This document shows positions 25,940-34,400 of a stretch of 64,000 nucleotides of DNA, piece after piece. Each line of letters begins with the position of its first letter. The stretch's first letter is position 1. Under the pieces are notes generated by a model. The model saw nothing but the letters and a program-made list of their open reading frames with translations, was not told the DNA's origin and made no database searches. Origin of the DNA: Actinophytocola oryzae (GTDB taxonomy: Bacteria; Actinomycetota; Actinomycetes; Mycobacteriales; Pseudonocardiaceae); contig NZ_SOCP01000006.1 of assembly GCF_004364325.1 (NCBI RefSeq), positions 62,001-126,000 of the forward strand. The letters run 5' to 3'. The position numbers and the translations under genes are program-made.

Positions 25940-26766
25940 GAGATCTCGCCGGTCAGGTGCGGCTTGCCGGACTTCGCGTCGAAGAGGTCGAAGCGTCGGC
26001 CGCCGTCCGTGTCCGCCGCGGCGAACCCAACCCTGGCCGGTAGCAGCACGGGCAGCTTGAACGCCACGTCGACGGTGTAGGCGTCGGGCAGCCGTCCCTC
26101 GAAGGCCGCGAGGCAGCGGGCCTTGGTCCACATGCCGTGCGCGATGGCCCTGGGGAACCCGAACATCCTGGCGGTCAGCCTGTAGAGGTGGATGGGGTTG
26201 CGGTCACCGGACACCTCGCCGTAGCGCCGCCCGGTGTCGTCGGGGACGCGCCAGACCGCCGTTGGCTCAGGTGGCCCGGCGTGCCCGGACTTCTCCCCGC
26301 CGCCGGACCCGCCGCCCCGCCGCAGGTAGGTGGACACGTCGGTCCACACGACCTCGCCGTCGACGTACGCCTCGCTGACCACGTCGAACTGACGGCCCCT
26401 CGGGTGGTCCCGCAGGTTCTCCAGGCGCACGCGCAGGTCGAGCTTCTCGTCGATGCGCAACGGCCGGACCGTCGTGATCCGGTTGGCCACGTGCACCGAT
26501 CCCACCAACGGGAACGGGAAGTCCGAACCGGACATCAGCTTGATCTGCAACGGAAACGTGAGCACGTGCGGGTAGGTGGCCGGCAGCTCGTCGGTGAGCC
26601 GGAACCCGCAGACCCTGTCGTACGCGGCGAGATGCGTGGGATCGGTGGTGACGCCGGAGAGGGTGTAGACGGTGTCGGGCAGCTCACCGCCCTTGCGGCG
26701 AAACCCCGTGAGCACGGCCTTCGGGTAGAGCACCCGCAGGCTGGGCGGTGCGGACAGCTCGACCAT
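25936..26766 (-). CDS. MaoC-like (3R)-hydroxyacyl-thioester dehydratase (HtdX type)
   Basis: Predicted 276-residue double-hotdog hydratase. The C-terminal half has the hydratase-2 motif (YGEVSGDRNPIHLYRLTARMFGFPRAIAHGMW) with catalytic Asp and His in SGDRNPIH. The N-terminal half is a degenerate hotdog used for binding. In mycobacteria HtdX (Rv0241c) adjoins FabG4, FadA2 and FadE5, the same order as here. ATG 26766 overlaps the TGA of the upstream reductase. A reductase/dehydratase pair acting on long-chain acyl thioesters is inferred. Confidence 0.88.
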   Translation of the reverse strand: MVELSAPPSLRVLYPKAVLTGFRRKGGELPDTVYTLSGVTTDPTHLAAYDRVCGFRLTDELPATYPHVLTFPLQIKLMSGSDFPFPLVGSVHVANRITTVRPLRIDEKLDLRVRLENLRDHPRGRQFDVVSEAYVDGEVVWTDVSTYLRRGGGSGGGEKSGHAGPPEPTAVWRVPDDTGRRYGEVSGDRNPIHLYRLTARMFGFPRAIAHGMWTKARCLAAFEGRLPDAYTVDVAFKLPVLLPARVGFAAADTDGGRRFDLFDAKSGKPHLTGEIS

Positions 26767-28085
26767 CACGCCCCCAGCAGACTCTGGCCGCACACCCGCA
26801 CGACGTTCCCGTTGACCGCACCGGACGCCGGACTGGCATACCAGGCAATGGTTTCCGCGACGTCGACCGGCAGCCCGCCCTGTGCGAGGCTGCTCATCCG
26901 CCGCCCGGCCTCCCGGACGAACAGTGGCACGGCGGCGGTCATCTTCGTCTCGATGAACCCCGGCGCGACCGCGTTGATCGTGGCGCCACGCGCGGCGAGC
27001 ACGGGTGCGTAGGCGTCGACCATCCCGATCACACCGGCCTTGCTGGTGGCGTAGTTGGTCTGCCCGTTGTTCCCGGCGATGCCCGCGATGGAGGAGACGC
27101 CGACGATCCTTCCGTTGGCCCGCAGGACATCCGCGTCGAGCAGCGCGTCGTTGACGGCGAGCTGGCTCGACAGGTTGACCGCGATGACCGAGTCCCAGGC
27201 GCCGTCGGACATGTTGGCGAGCCGCTTGTCCCTGGTGATTCCGGCGTTGTGGACGACGATGTCGACGCCACCGTGTCGCTCGGTGAAATAACGCACCAGC
27301 TCGGCCGGCGCGTCCTGCGCGGTGATGTCGAGCTGGAGCGAGGATCCCCTGACCCTGTTGGCGACCTCGGAGAGTTCGGCGCCCTGCGCGGGGATGTCGA
27401 GTGCGACGACGTGCGCCCCGTCCCTGGCGAGTACCTCGGCGATCGAGGCACCGATGCCGCGGGAGGCGCCGGTGACGAGCGCGACCTTGCCCCGCAGTGG
27501 CTTGTCCCAGTCCTCCGGCTCGACGCTCTGGCCACCGAGCGTGCCGATGCGGATGACCTGGGCGTCGACGAAGGCCGACTTGGCGGACAACAGGAACCGC
27601 AACGTGGACTCGGCAGCGGCCTCGAACCCCGGCGCGACGTAGACGAGCTGGGCGGTCGCACCCCGGGTCAGCTCCTTGCCGACCGACCGGGTGAAACCTT
27701 CGAGTGCACGCTGGGCGATGGCGGCGCGGCTGTCGCCCTCCGGCGGCGTGCCGAGCACGACGACCCGTCCACAGGTGCCGATCCTGCGCATGACCGGGTG
27801 GAAGAAGTCGTACAGCTCCCGCAGTTTCGCGGGCTCGTCGATCCCGGTGGCGTCGAACACCAGCGCCCCGTAACGCTCTCCGTCGGCGACCTCGGCACCG
27901 AGGGCCTTCAGCACCGAGGCGACGGTGTCCCCGAGCCGGCCGTTCCCGCCGACGAGGGCAGGACCGTCGATCGCGGTCTGGTCGGGTGAGAACCGCCGCA
28001 GGGGCACGGGATTGGGCAGACCGAGCCTGCGCACGATCTGCCTGCCGACGCCGGACCGGGCAAACTGCTGGTAACGGTCGGTCAT
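26766..28085 (-). CDS. fabG: High-molecular-weight FabG (FabG4-type) 3-oxoacyl reductase
   Basis: Predicted 439-residue reductase. An N-terminal flavodoxin-like domain of about 190 residues (LVGGNGRLGDTVASVLKALGAEV) is followed by a standard SDR domain with the NAD(P) motif TGASRGIG, the NAG motif VHNAGITRD and the catalytic Ser-Tyr-Lys (VSSIAG ... YATSKAG). This two-domain architecture is that of Mycobacterium FabG4 (Rv0242c, about 454 aa), an NADH-dependent 3-oxoacyl-CoA reductase. ATG 28085 has GGAGCGGAGAG upstream. It leads a two-gene operon with the MaoC hydratase and is divergent from the thiolase gene, sharing the operator at 28132. Confidence 0.92.
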   Translation of the reverse strand: MTDRYQQFARSGVGRQIVRRLGLPNPVPLRRFSPDQTAIDGPALVGGNGRLGDTVASVLKALGAEVADGERYGALVFDATGIDEPAKLRELYDFFHPVMRRIGTCGRVVVLGTPPEGDSRAAIAQRALEGFTRSVGKELTRGATAQLVYVAPGFEAAAESTLRFLLSAKSAFVDAQVIRIGTLGGQSVEPEDWDKPLRGKVALVTGASRGIGASIAEVLARDGAHVVALDIPAQGAELSEVANRVRGSSLQLDITAQDAPAELVRYFTERHGGVDIVVHNAGITRDKRLANMSDGAWDSVIAVNLSSQLAVNDALLDADVLRANGRIVGVSSIAGIAGNNGQTNYATSKAGVIGMVDAYAPVLAARGATINAVAPGFIETKMTAAVPLFVREAGRRMSSLAQGGLPVDVAETIAWYASPASGAVNGNVVRVCGQSLLGA

Positions 28086-28131
28086 GCTCTCCGCTCCCAT
28101 GTGTGTTCAGAGCCGCACTCGACCCGTAGCC

Positions 28132-28143
28132 TACTCGTGAGTA
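28132..28143. promoter_or_regulatory. Candidate operator between fabG4- and fadA2-type genes
   Basis: TACTCGTGAGTA is a perfect inverted repeat inside the wider CCTACTC-GT-GAGTAGG. It is 47 bp before the fabG start and 38 bp before the thiolase start, and has the same arms as the site at 3146 upstream of fadE5. Confidence 0.55.
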
Positions 28144-28180
28144 GGTTAGGATTGCCACTCGGGAGGAAGGTGATCGAGAC

Positions 28181-29452
28181 ATGGCTCGCAGGGTGGCGAT
28201 CGTCGGCGGCAACCGCATCCCGTTCGCCAGGTCGAACAAGACCTACGCGACGGCGTCGAACCAGGACATGTTCACCGCGGCACTGGACGGCCTGGTGAGC
28301 CGTTTCGGCCTGCAGGACGAGCGGCTTGGCGAGGTGGCCGCCGGCGCGGTCCTGAAACACAGCAGGGACTTCAACCTGACGAGGGAAAGCGTGCTCGGCA
28401 GCAGGCTGTCCCCGGAGACTCCCGCGTACGACCTCCAGCAGGCGTGCGGCACGGGTCTGCAGGCCGTGATCCAGGTGGCGAACAAGATCGCGCTGGGGCA
28501 GATCGAGGCGGGTGTGGCGGGTGGCGTGGACACCACGAGCGACGCGCCGCTCGGCGTGAACGAGGACCTGCGTCAGATCTTCCTGGAGCTGAACAGGGCG
28601 AAGTCCCTCGGCGCACGCCTTCGGGCACTGGCCAGGATCCGCCCGACGCAGATAGTCCCGGACATCCCGAGGAACGCGGAGCCGCGCACGGGTTTGTCCA
28701 TGGGCGAGCACGCCGCGATCACCGCCAGGGAGTGGGGCGTCACCCGCGAGGCGCAGGACGAGCTGGCCGCGGCCTCCCACCAGAAACTGGCCGCTGCCTA
28801 CGAACGCGGCTTCTTCGGCGACCTGCTGACCCCGTACCTGGGCCTGACCCGGGACGCGAACCTGCGCGCGGACTCGACGGCGGACAAGCTGTCGAAGTTG
28901 AAGCCGGTGTTCGGCGGCAAGGACGGCACGATGACCGCGGGCAACTCCACCCCGCTGACGGACGGCGCCTCGACCGTGCTGCTGGCGTCGGAAGAGTGGG
29001 CCAGGGAACGAAGTCTGCCGGTGCTGGCGTACTTGACGCACACGGAGACGGCGGCGGTCGACTACGTCCACGGGCGGGAGGGCCTGCTCATGGCCCCGGC
29101 CTACGCGGTCCCGAGGATGTTGGCGCGGGCCGGCCTGTCCCTGCAGGACTTCGACTTCTACGAGATCCACGAGGCCTTCGCCTCTCAGGTGCTGGCAACC
29201 CTCGCGGCGTGGGAGGACTCGGACTTCGCCAAGTCCCGCCTCGGCCTGGACGAACCGTTGGGCGCCATAGACCGGAGCAAGCTCAACGTGAACGGGTCGT
29301 CGCTGGCGGCGGGCCACCCGTTCGCCGCAACGGGAGCAAGGATCGTGGCCACACTGGCCAAGCTGCTCCACGAGAAGGGCGAGGGCAGGGGCCTGATCTC
29401 AATCTGCGCCGCAGGCGGTCAGGGTGTGACCGCCGTCCTCGAAGCAGCCTGA
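28181..29452 (+). CDS. fadA: Acetyl-CoA acyltransferase (FadA2-type thiolase)
   Basis: Predicted 423-residue thiolase. The nucleophilic cysteine is in DLQQACGTGLQ (near residue 90), and the C-terminal catalytic motifs are NVNGSSLAAGHPFAATG and ICAAGGQGVTAV. FadA2 (Rv0243) is the mycobacterial neighbour of FabG4, so this enzyme probably performs the last beta-oxidation step, or its reverse. ATG 28181 follows GGGAGGAAGG. The gene is divergent from the fabG-maoC operon and ends before a structured non-coding region. Confidence 0.92.
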   Translation: MARRVAIVGGNRIPFARSNKTYATASNQDMFTAALDGLVSRFGLQDERLGEVAAGAVLKHSRDFNLTRESVLGSRLSPETPAYDLQQACGTGLQAVIQVANKIALGQIEAGVAGGVDTTSDAPLGVNEDLRQIFLELNRAKSLGARLRALARIRPTQIVPDIPRNAEPRTGLSMGEHAAITAREWGVTREAQDELAAASHQKLAAAYERGFFGDLLTPYLGLTRDANLRADSTADKLSKLKPVFGGKDGTMTAGNSTPLTDGASTVLLASEEWARERSLPVLAYLTHTETAAVDYVHGREGLLMAPAYAVPRMLARAGLSLQDFDFYEIHEAFASQVLATLAAWEDSDFAKSRLGLDEPLGAIDRSKLNVNGSSLAAGHPFAATGARIVATLAKLLHEKGEGRGLISICAAGGQGVTAVLEAA

Positions 29453-29490
29453 CCAGGCACAAACCCCAAACCCCAAACCCCCAAGCCACA

Positions 29491-29547
29491 CCCCTGACGA
29501 CAAACCCCCTGACGACAAACCCCTGACGACAAACCCCTGACGACAAT
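29491..29547. repeat. Four tandem copies of a 14-15 nt unit
   Basis: CCCCTGACGACAAA occurs at 29491, 29505 (with one extra C), 29520 and 29534 (last base T). Three CCCC/CCCCC runs spaced by AAA precede it from about 29465. On the minus strand these give G-tracts able to form a quadruplex. The unit lies 39 bp after the thiolase stop and has no coding content. Confidence 0.75.
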
Positions 29548-29589
29548 CCCCCACGTCGAAACCGCAACAGACGGCAACGTGGGGGGCAT

Positions 29590-29737
29590 GGGGGGCTCGG
29601 CCCCCCAACATGATGACGAAGGGGTGGCTGCGAAGGCGCGAAGCGCCGAGCAGCCATGTGGAAACCCCGTAGTGCTGCCAGGTCGGGGGTCCGCCAGCAC
29701 TACGGGGTCAACCGGAACATCGGTGGGGGGTCCACCG
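29590..29737. other. Structured non-coding stretch with four hairpins
   Basis: Four stem-loops occur in sequence: GGGGGGC-TCG-GCCCCCC (29590-29606), a nested hairpin with outer GGCTGC/GCAGCC (29626-29655), a 13-bp arm pair at 29665-29677 and 29695-29707 (CCCCGTAGTGCTG), and CGGTGG/CCACCG (29721-29737). A rare A6-G-T5 run follows at 29754-29765. The interval 29453-29768 has no convincing ORF. It may be 3' structure of the thiolase mRNA or a separate RNA. Confidence 0.5.
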
Positions 29738-29768
29738 GTGTTACACGGCGTAGAAAAAAGTTTTTGGG

Positions 29769-29912
29769 TTAGCGGATCGAGGCCTGACGCTGCGACATGA
29801 TCAGCAGCTCCTCACGCATGGCCGGAGTCGCGGCGCTCGCGATCGCACGGTTCACCGCCCGGCGGTTGCGGGACTCGACGCGGCGGGCGCGGAGCTTGGC
29901 GGCGATGTTCAT
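29769..29912 (-). CDS. Small conserved-looking basic protein (47 aa), unknown
   Basis: A 47-residue ORF on the minus strand, too short for a standard ORF screen. The product begins MNIAAKLRARRVESRNRRAV and ends RQASIR; it is Arg/Ala-rich and predicted helical, with third-position GC typical of coding. The start ATG 29912 is preceded by GGGAG at an unusual 12-base distance, with an in-frame stop three codons upstream. A 13-bp palindrome (29914-29926) sits between the Shine-Dalgarno and the start. A CATAAT promoter-like hexamer is found further up. I recall similar short ORFs in actinobacteria but no function is known. Confidence 0.55.
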   Translation of the reverse strand: MNIAAKLRARRVESRNRRAVNRAIASAATPAMREELLIMSQRQASIR

Positions 29913-29913
29913 C

Positions 29914-29926
29914 AGTGTTCAACACT
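29914..29926. promoter_or_regulatory. 13-bp palindrome upstream of the 47-aa ORF
   Basis: AGTGTTCAACACT is a perfect palindrome (6+1+6) directly before the ATG of the small ORF. It may be an operator or a leader hairpin controlling translation. Confidence 0.4.
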
Positions 29927-30090
29927 CCCTCTTGGCACTTCGCTGGATCTCCAGCTACTGACTATTATGCTCCTTCCAACGCGAGATGACACCCGTTTAT
30001 TCGGTGAAGCGGGACACATGCCAGTGAATCATCGGCGAACAAGGCGCCACGCCGGACGTACTTGGAACTGCGGAACGGTCGATGCACGAG

Positions 30091-30128
30091 TATCCGGCTC
30101 TCTAGCAAGATCGCTAGAGAGCCGGATA
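30091..30128. repeat. Perfect 16-bp inverted repeat after the AAA ATPase gene
   Basis: TATCCGGCTCTCTAGC at 30091-30106 is the exact reverse complement of 30113-30128 with spacer AAGATC. It starts 19 bp after the ATPase stop and could terminate that transcript. One arm plus spacer matches a sequence in the ATPase promoter (31354-31375) with a single mismatch over 21 nt, so it may also be a protein-binding element. Confidence 0.7.
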
Positions 30129-30147
30129 CAAGGTGAGCGAGGGGTGG

Positions 30148-31344
30148 CTAGTCGTCCATCGTCAGCAGGTAGCGGCCGAAGTGCGGGACCGTGAAGGCGA
30201 TCCGACCGCGCTCCGCCGAGTAGATGAGGCCCTTCTTGATGAGGCTGTCCCGGGCCGGGGACAGGGACGACGGCTTGCGTCCCAGGTGCGACGCGATGTC
30301 CGCCGTGGCGGCACCTTCGTCGGACTTGCCCTTGGTCAGCTCGGCCATCGCACGCAGGTACTCACGCTCGGCCGGGGTGGCGCGTTCGTAGCGGGAGCCG
30401 AAGAAACCCACCGCCAGCTCGGCCTCCGCCTCCGGTGCGGCCACGCCGACGTCCTCCGCGGTGATCGGGTCGGACGGGGCCGCGTCCCAGGCCGCCTTGC
30501 CGTACGCCTGGATGAAGTACGGGTAGCCGCCCGCCGCGTCGAACAAGGCGTCCAGGGCCTCGTCGGTGATGTTCGCGTCCTCGCGGGAAACCGGGGCGAC
30601 GACGGCCTGGTCGGCGTCCGCCCGGTCGAGACGGTCGATGCGCACGTACCGGAAAAGCCGTTCGGAGTAGGACTTCGAGGCCGACAACACCGCGGGCAGA
30701 TGCGGCAGACCCGCCCCAACCACCACGAACGGCGCGCCCGACTGGGACAGCTCGTGGCATGCCGCGCACAGGGCGGAGATGTCGTCGGCCATGACGTCCT
30801 GCATCTCGTCGATCAGCAGTGCCACGCCGGTGCCGACGTCGCCCGCCAACTCCGCGACGTCGGTGAACAGCTCCACCAGGTCGATCTCGATGTCGCCAGA
30901 GTCGGCGCGCCCCTGCGTCGGTGGCACGTCGATACCCGGCTGCCAGCGGTCGCGTAACTTCGAGTCGCTCGGGCTCGCCCGCAGGGCGAAGGCCTTCAAC
31001 ACCCCGAGGACCTGCTCCACGCGGTCCGGCGCACGATGCCGCACGGCCAGGTCCCGCACCGCGCGGTGCAGTGCGGCGGAAAGCGGTCTGCGCAGCCCCG
31101 CGTCGGGGCGGGCCTCGATCTTGCCCGCACCCCAGCCGCGGCGAACGGCCATCGAGCGCAGCTCACCGAGCAGCACCGTCTTGCCGACACCACGCAGGCC
31201 CGTCAGCACGAGACTGCGTTCCGGACGGCCTCGGGCCACCCGTTCCAGCACGACGTCGAACGCCGCGATCTCCTTCTCCCGCCCGGCAAGCTCGGGCGGA
31301 CGCTGTCCAGCGCCAGGGGCGAACGGGTTGCGAACCGGGTCCAC
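30148..31344 (-). CDS. AAA-type P-loop ATPase with C-terminal winged helix
   Basis: Predicted 398-residue cytosolic protein. Walker A is LTGLRGVGKTVLL (about residue 47), Walker B VALLIDEMQD (about residue 167), sensor-like VVVGAGLP follows, then an ORC/Cdc6-like helical lid (AGGYPYFIQAYGKAAWD). The last 80 residues are a winged helix (TADIASHLGRKPSSLSPARDSLIKKGLIY). The domain order suits a STAND/ORC1-like ATPase that binds DNA, widely conserved in actinobacteria but uncharacterised to my knowledge. GTG 31344 has TACCTT 6 nt upstream and no ribosome site, so it may be leaderless. Copies of one repeat lie in its promoter and 3' end. Confidence 0.85.
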   Translation of the reverse strand: MDPVRNPFAPGAGQRPPELAGREKEIAAFDVVLERVARGRPERSLVLTGLRGVGKTVLLGELRSMAVRRGWGAGKIEARPDAGLRRPLSAALHRAVRDLAVRHRAPDRVEQVLGVLKAFALRASPSDSKLRDRWQPGIDVPPTQGRADSGDIEIDLVELFTDVAELAGDVGTGVALLIDEMQDVMADDISALCAACHELSQSGAPFVVVGAGLPHLPAVLSASKSYSERLFRYVRIDRLDRADADQAVVAPVSREDANITDEALDALFDAAGGYPYFIQAYGKAAWDAAPSDPITAEDVGVAAPEAEAELAVGFFGSRYERATPAEREYLRAMAELTKGKSDEGAATADIASHLGRKPSSLSPARDSLIKKGLIYSAERGRIAFTVPHFGRYLLTMDD

Positions 31345-31350
31345 GATCGC

Positions 31351-31356
31351 AAGGTA
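31351..31356 (-). promoter_or_regulatory. Putative -10 box for leaderless ATPase mRNA
   Basis: TACCTT on the minus strand ends 6 nt before GTG 31344. It overlaps the end of the repeat element at 31355-31374. Confidence 0.45.
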
Positions 31357-31374
31357 TCCGGCTTTCTAGCAAGA
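31355..31374 (-). repeat. Promoter copy of the ATPase-flanking repeat
   Basis: On the minus strand it reads TCTTGCTAGAAAGCCGGATA, identical except for one base to an arm of the hairpin at 30091-30128. It lies over the region between -35 and -10 of the ATPase promoter, where an autoregulatory operator would sit. The CTAG inside it is rare in such genomes. Confidence 0.55.
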
Positions 31375-31473
31375 ACCCGATATTGACCCAGATTCGCCTA
31401 CGGCGTGTCGGACGCCGGACAAGATCCGTTTGCTGGGTTGTGTCTTCTTGATCTAGCCACCACAGTTCGAAGC

Positions 31474-34400
31474 ATGGGTGTTGTCTCCGTTGAGCCAACC
31501 GAACTGTTCGTCGGGTCGGTAGCGGCTCCGCTCCAGGTTGTCCGGGTCTCGTGGGACGCGACCACGACCACACGCGTGCACGTCGAGGGCCGGGGGTTAT
31601 CGACACCGGTGCCCGCGGAGGGCGCCGGCTACGCCGAGATCGGGGTGGACACGCACGGCGCCGCACCCGGCACGACCCTCCCGGCCCGCGTGGTCATCGA
31701 CGGTGCCGCGACCGACTTCGACCTGACCGTCGCCGAGCCCGGCTGGACGATGCACCTGGTCTCCCACTTCCACTACGACCCCGTCTGGTGGAACACCCAG
31801 GCCGCCTACACGGTCGCGTGGGACGAGCTGGACTTTCCCGACTCACACCGTGGCGCCCGCCAGCTCGCCGGGTTCGATCTGGTCCGCGCGCACCTCGACC
31901 TCGCGCTCGCCGAGCCCGACTACCGGTTCGTGCTCGCCGAGGTCGACTACCTCAAGCCCTACTGGGACACCTACCCGCAGGACCGCGCGGTGCTCCGGCG
32001 CCTCATGGACGAGGGCCGCGTCGAGGTCATGGGCGGTACGTACAACGAGCCGAACACGAACCTCACCGACCCGGAGACGACGATCCGGAACTTCGTACAC
32101 GGCATGGGTTTCCAGCGTGACGTGTTCGGCGCGCGACCCGCGACCACCTGGCAGCTCGACGCTTTCGGCCACGACCCGGCCTTCCCCGGGCTCGCCGCCG
32201 ACGCGGGTCTCACCTCCAGCTCGTGGGCGCGTGGGCCCTTCCACCAGTGGGGGCCGATGGAGAAGTCCCCTTCCGGCAAGGGTGATCCGACCCGCATGCA
32301 GTTCCCCAGCGAGTTCGAGTGGATCTCGCCGTCTGGCCGGGGGCTGTTCACCTCGTACATGACCGACCACTACGGCTCCGGCTGGGCCATGGACTCCGCG
32401 CCGACGCTCGACGCGGCAGGCGAGGCGGCCTACCAGATCTTCGTCGAGCTGAAGAAGGTCAGCATCGCCAGGCACGTCCTGCTGCCGGTCGGCGGGGACT
32501 ACACGCCACCCAACAAGTGGATCACCGACCTGCACACGGACTGGGCGAACCGGTACGTGTGGCCGCGCTTCGTCTGCTCGCTGCCACGGGACTTCTTCGC
32601 GGGCGTGCGCGCCGAGCTCGCCGAACGCGGGCAGGAGCCGACGCCGCAGACCCGGGACATGAACCCGATCTACACCGGCAAGGACGTCTCCTACATCGAC
32701 ACCAAGCAGGCCCAGCGGGCAGCCGAGGCTGCGGCGCTGGAGGCGGAGCCGTTCGCCGCGTTCGCCACGATCCTCGCCGGTGCCGAGTACCCGGACGCCG
32801 CGCTCGCGAAGGCGTGGGTGCAGCTCGCGTACGGCGCGCACCACGACGCCATCACGGGTTCCGAGTCCGACCAGGTCTACCTCGACCTGATCACGAGCTG
32901 GCGGGACGCGCACGACCTCGCGGTCGGCATCCGCGAGAACTCGTTGGCAGTGCTGTCGAAGCTCGTCGCGCTGCCGGCGGGCGACGGGAAGCCGGTCGTC
33001 GTCTGGAACCCGCTCAACCACGAGCGCACCGACACGGTCGTCGTGCGGCTCGCGACGGCGGGCGTGACCGTCACCGACGACACCGGCGCCGAGCTGCCCG
33101 CACTCGTCGAGAACGGGACCGTGACGTTCCTCGCCGAGGCCGTGCCACCGTTGGGGTGGCGGGTGTTCCGGCTGGCCGGGTCCACTCGCGACGACCAGGG
33201 CTGGGTGGCGGTCGGCGGCGAGACCGCGGCGAGCGACCGGTTCCGGGTGACCGTCGACCCGGCACGCGGCGGCGGGGTGCGCAGCCTCGTCGAGCTGACG
33301 ACCGAGCAGGAGCTGATCACGCCCGGCGCGGTCGGCAACGAGCTGGCGCTGTACGAGGAGTACGCCGACCACCCGACGTTCGGCGAGGGCCCGTGGCACC
33401 TGCTGCCGAAGGGGCCCGCGGTCACCTCGGGCGGCGCCGCGGCGACGGTGTCCGTCGAGAGGTCACCGGTCGGCGAGCGCGTCACGTCGGCGGGCCGGGT
33501 CGGATCGGTCCGCTACACGCAGACGATCACGCTGTGGCGGGGAGTGGACCGGGTCGACTGCACCACGACGGTCGACGAGTTCACCGGGTCCGACCAGCTG
33601 CTGCGAGTGCGGTGGCCGTGTGCGATACCCGGGGCGCTCCCGGTGAGCGAGGTCGGGAACGCCGTGGTGGGTAGGGGTTTCGGGCTCATCGACGTCGACT
33701 CGGCGCAGCACCCGTGGACACTCGACAACCCCGCGCACACGTGGTTCGGGCTGTCCGCCGCGGCGTCGCTGCGGCTGGCGGACGGCGCACTGCGGCCGAT
33801 GGGCGTCGCGGAGATCATCGTGCCGAGCGAGGAGGAGGCCGCGCCGCTCGCCCGCGAGCTGGCGATCGCGTTGGCACGCAACGGGGTGACGTCGACCGTG
33901 AGCAGCGCGGCTGGCACGCGGTACGGCGACCTCGGCGTCGACTCGAACCTGCCGGACGTGCGCATCGCGCTGGGTGGCGCCGAGGTCAACTCGTTCACGG
34001 CCGAGGTGGTGGAGCGGTCCGGTGTCAGCGGCGAGGGCGTGTTCTGGGTGCCGCCGGAGAAGCCGCTCGACGAGGTGTGGCAGCCGAGCGCGGACCTGCG
34101 GGACGCGCGAGCACTCGGCGTGCTGGTCGTGCCGGTGTCGCACATCGGGTCGGTGGTGGCGGATCTGGCGGACCACGTGATCGAGGTCGACGGTGGGGTG
34201 CCGGGTCAGGACGCGTACGCGGAGCGGACGGTCGCGCTGCTCAACCGGGGCCTGCCGGGCTTCGCGGTCGACGCGGCAGGGACGCTGCACGCGTCGCTGA
34301 TGCGGTCGTGCACCGGCTGGCCGTCGGGCGTGTGGATCGACGAGCCGAGGCGGACGGCGCCGGACGGGTCGAACTTCCAGCTGCAGCACTGGACCCACGA

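Noticed and set aside
29453..29768. CRISPR array
   Set aside because: Units are 14-15 nt directly abutting, without spacers, and no cas genes are present.
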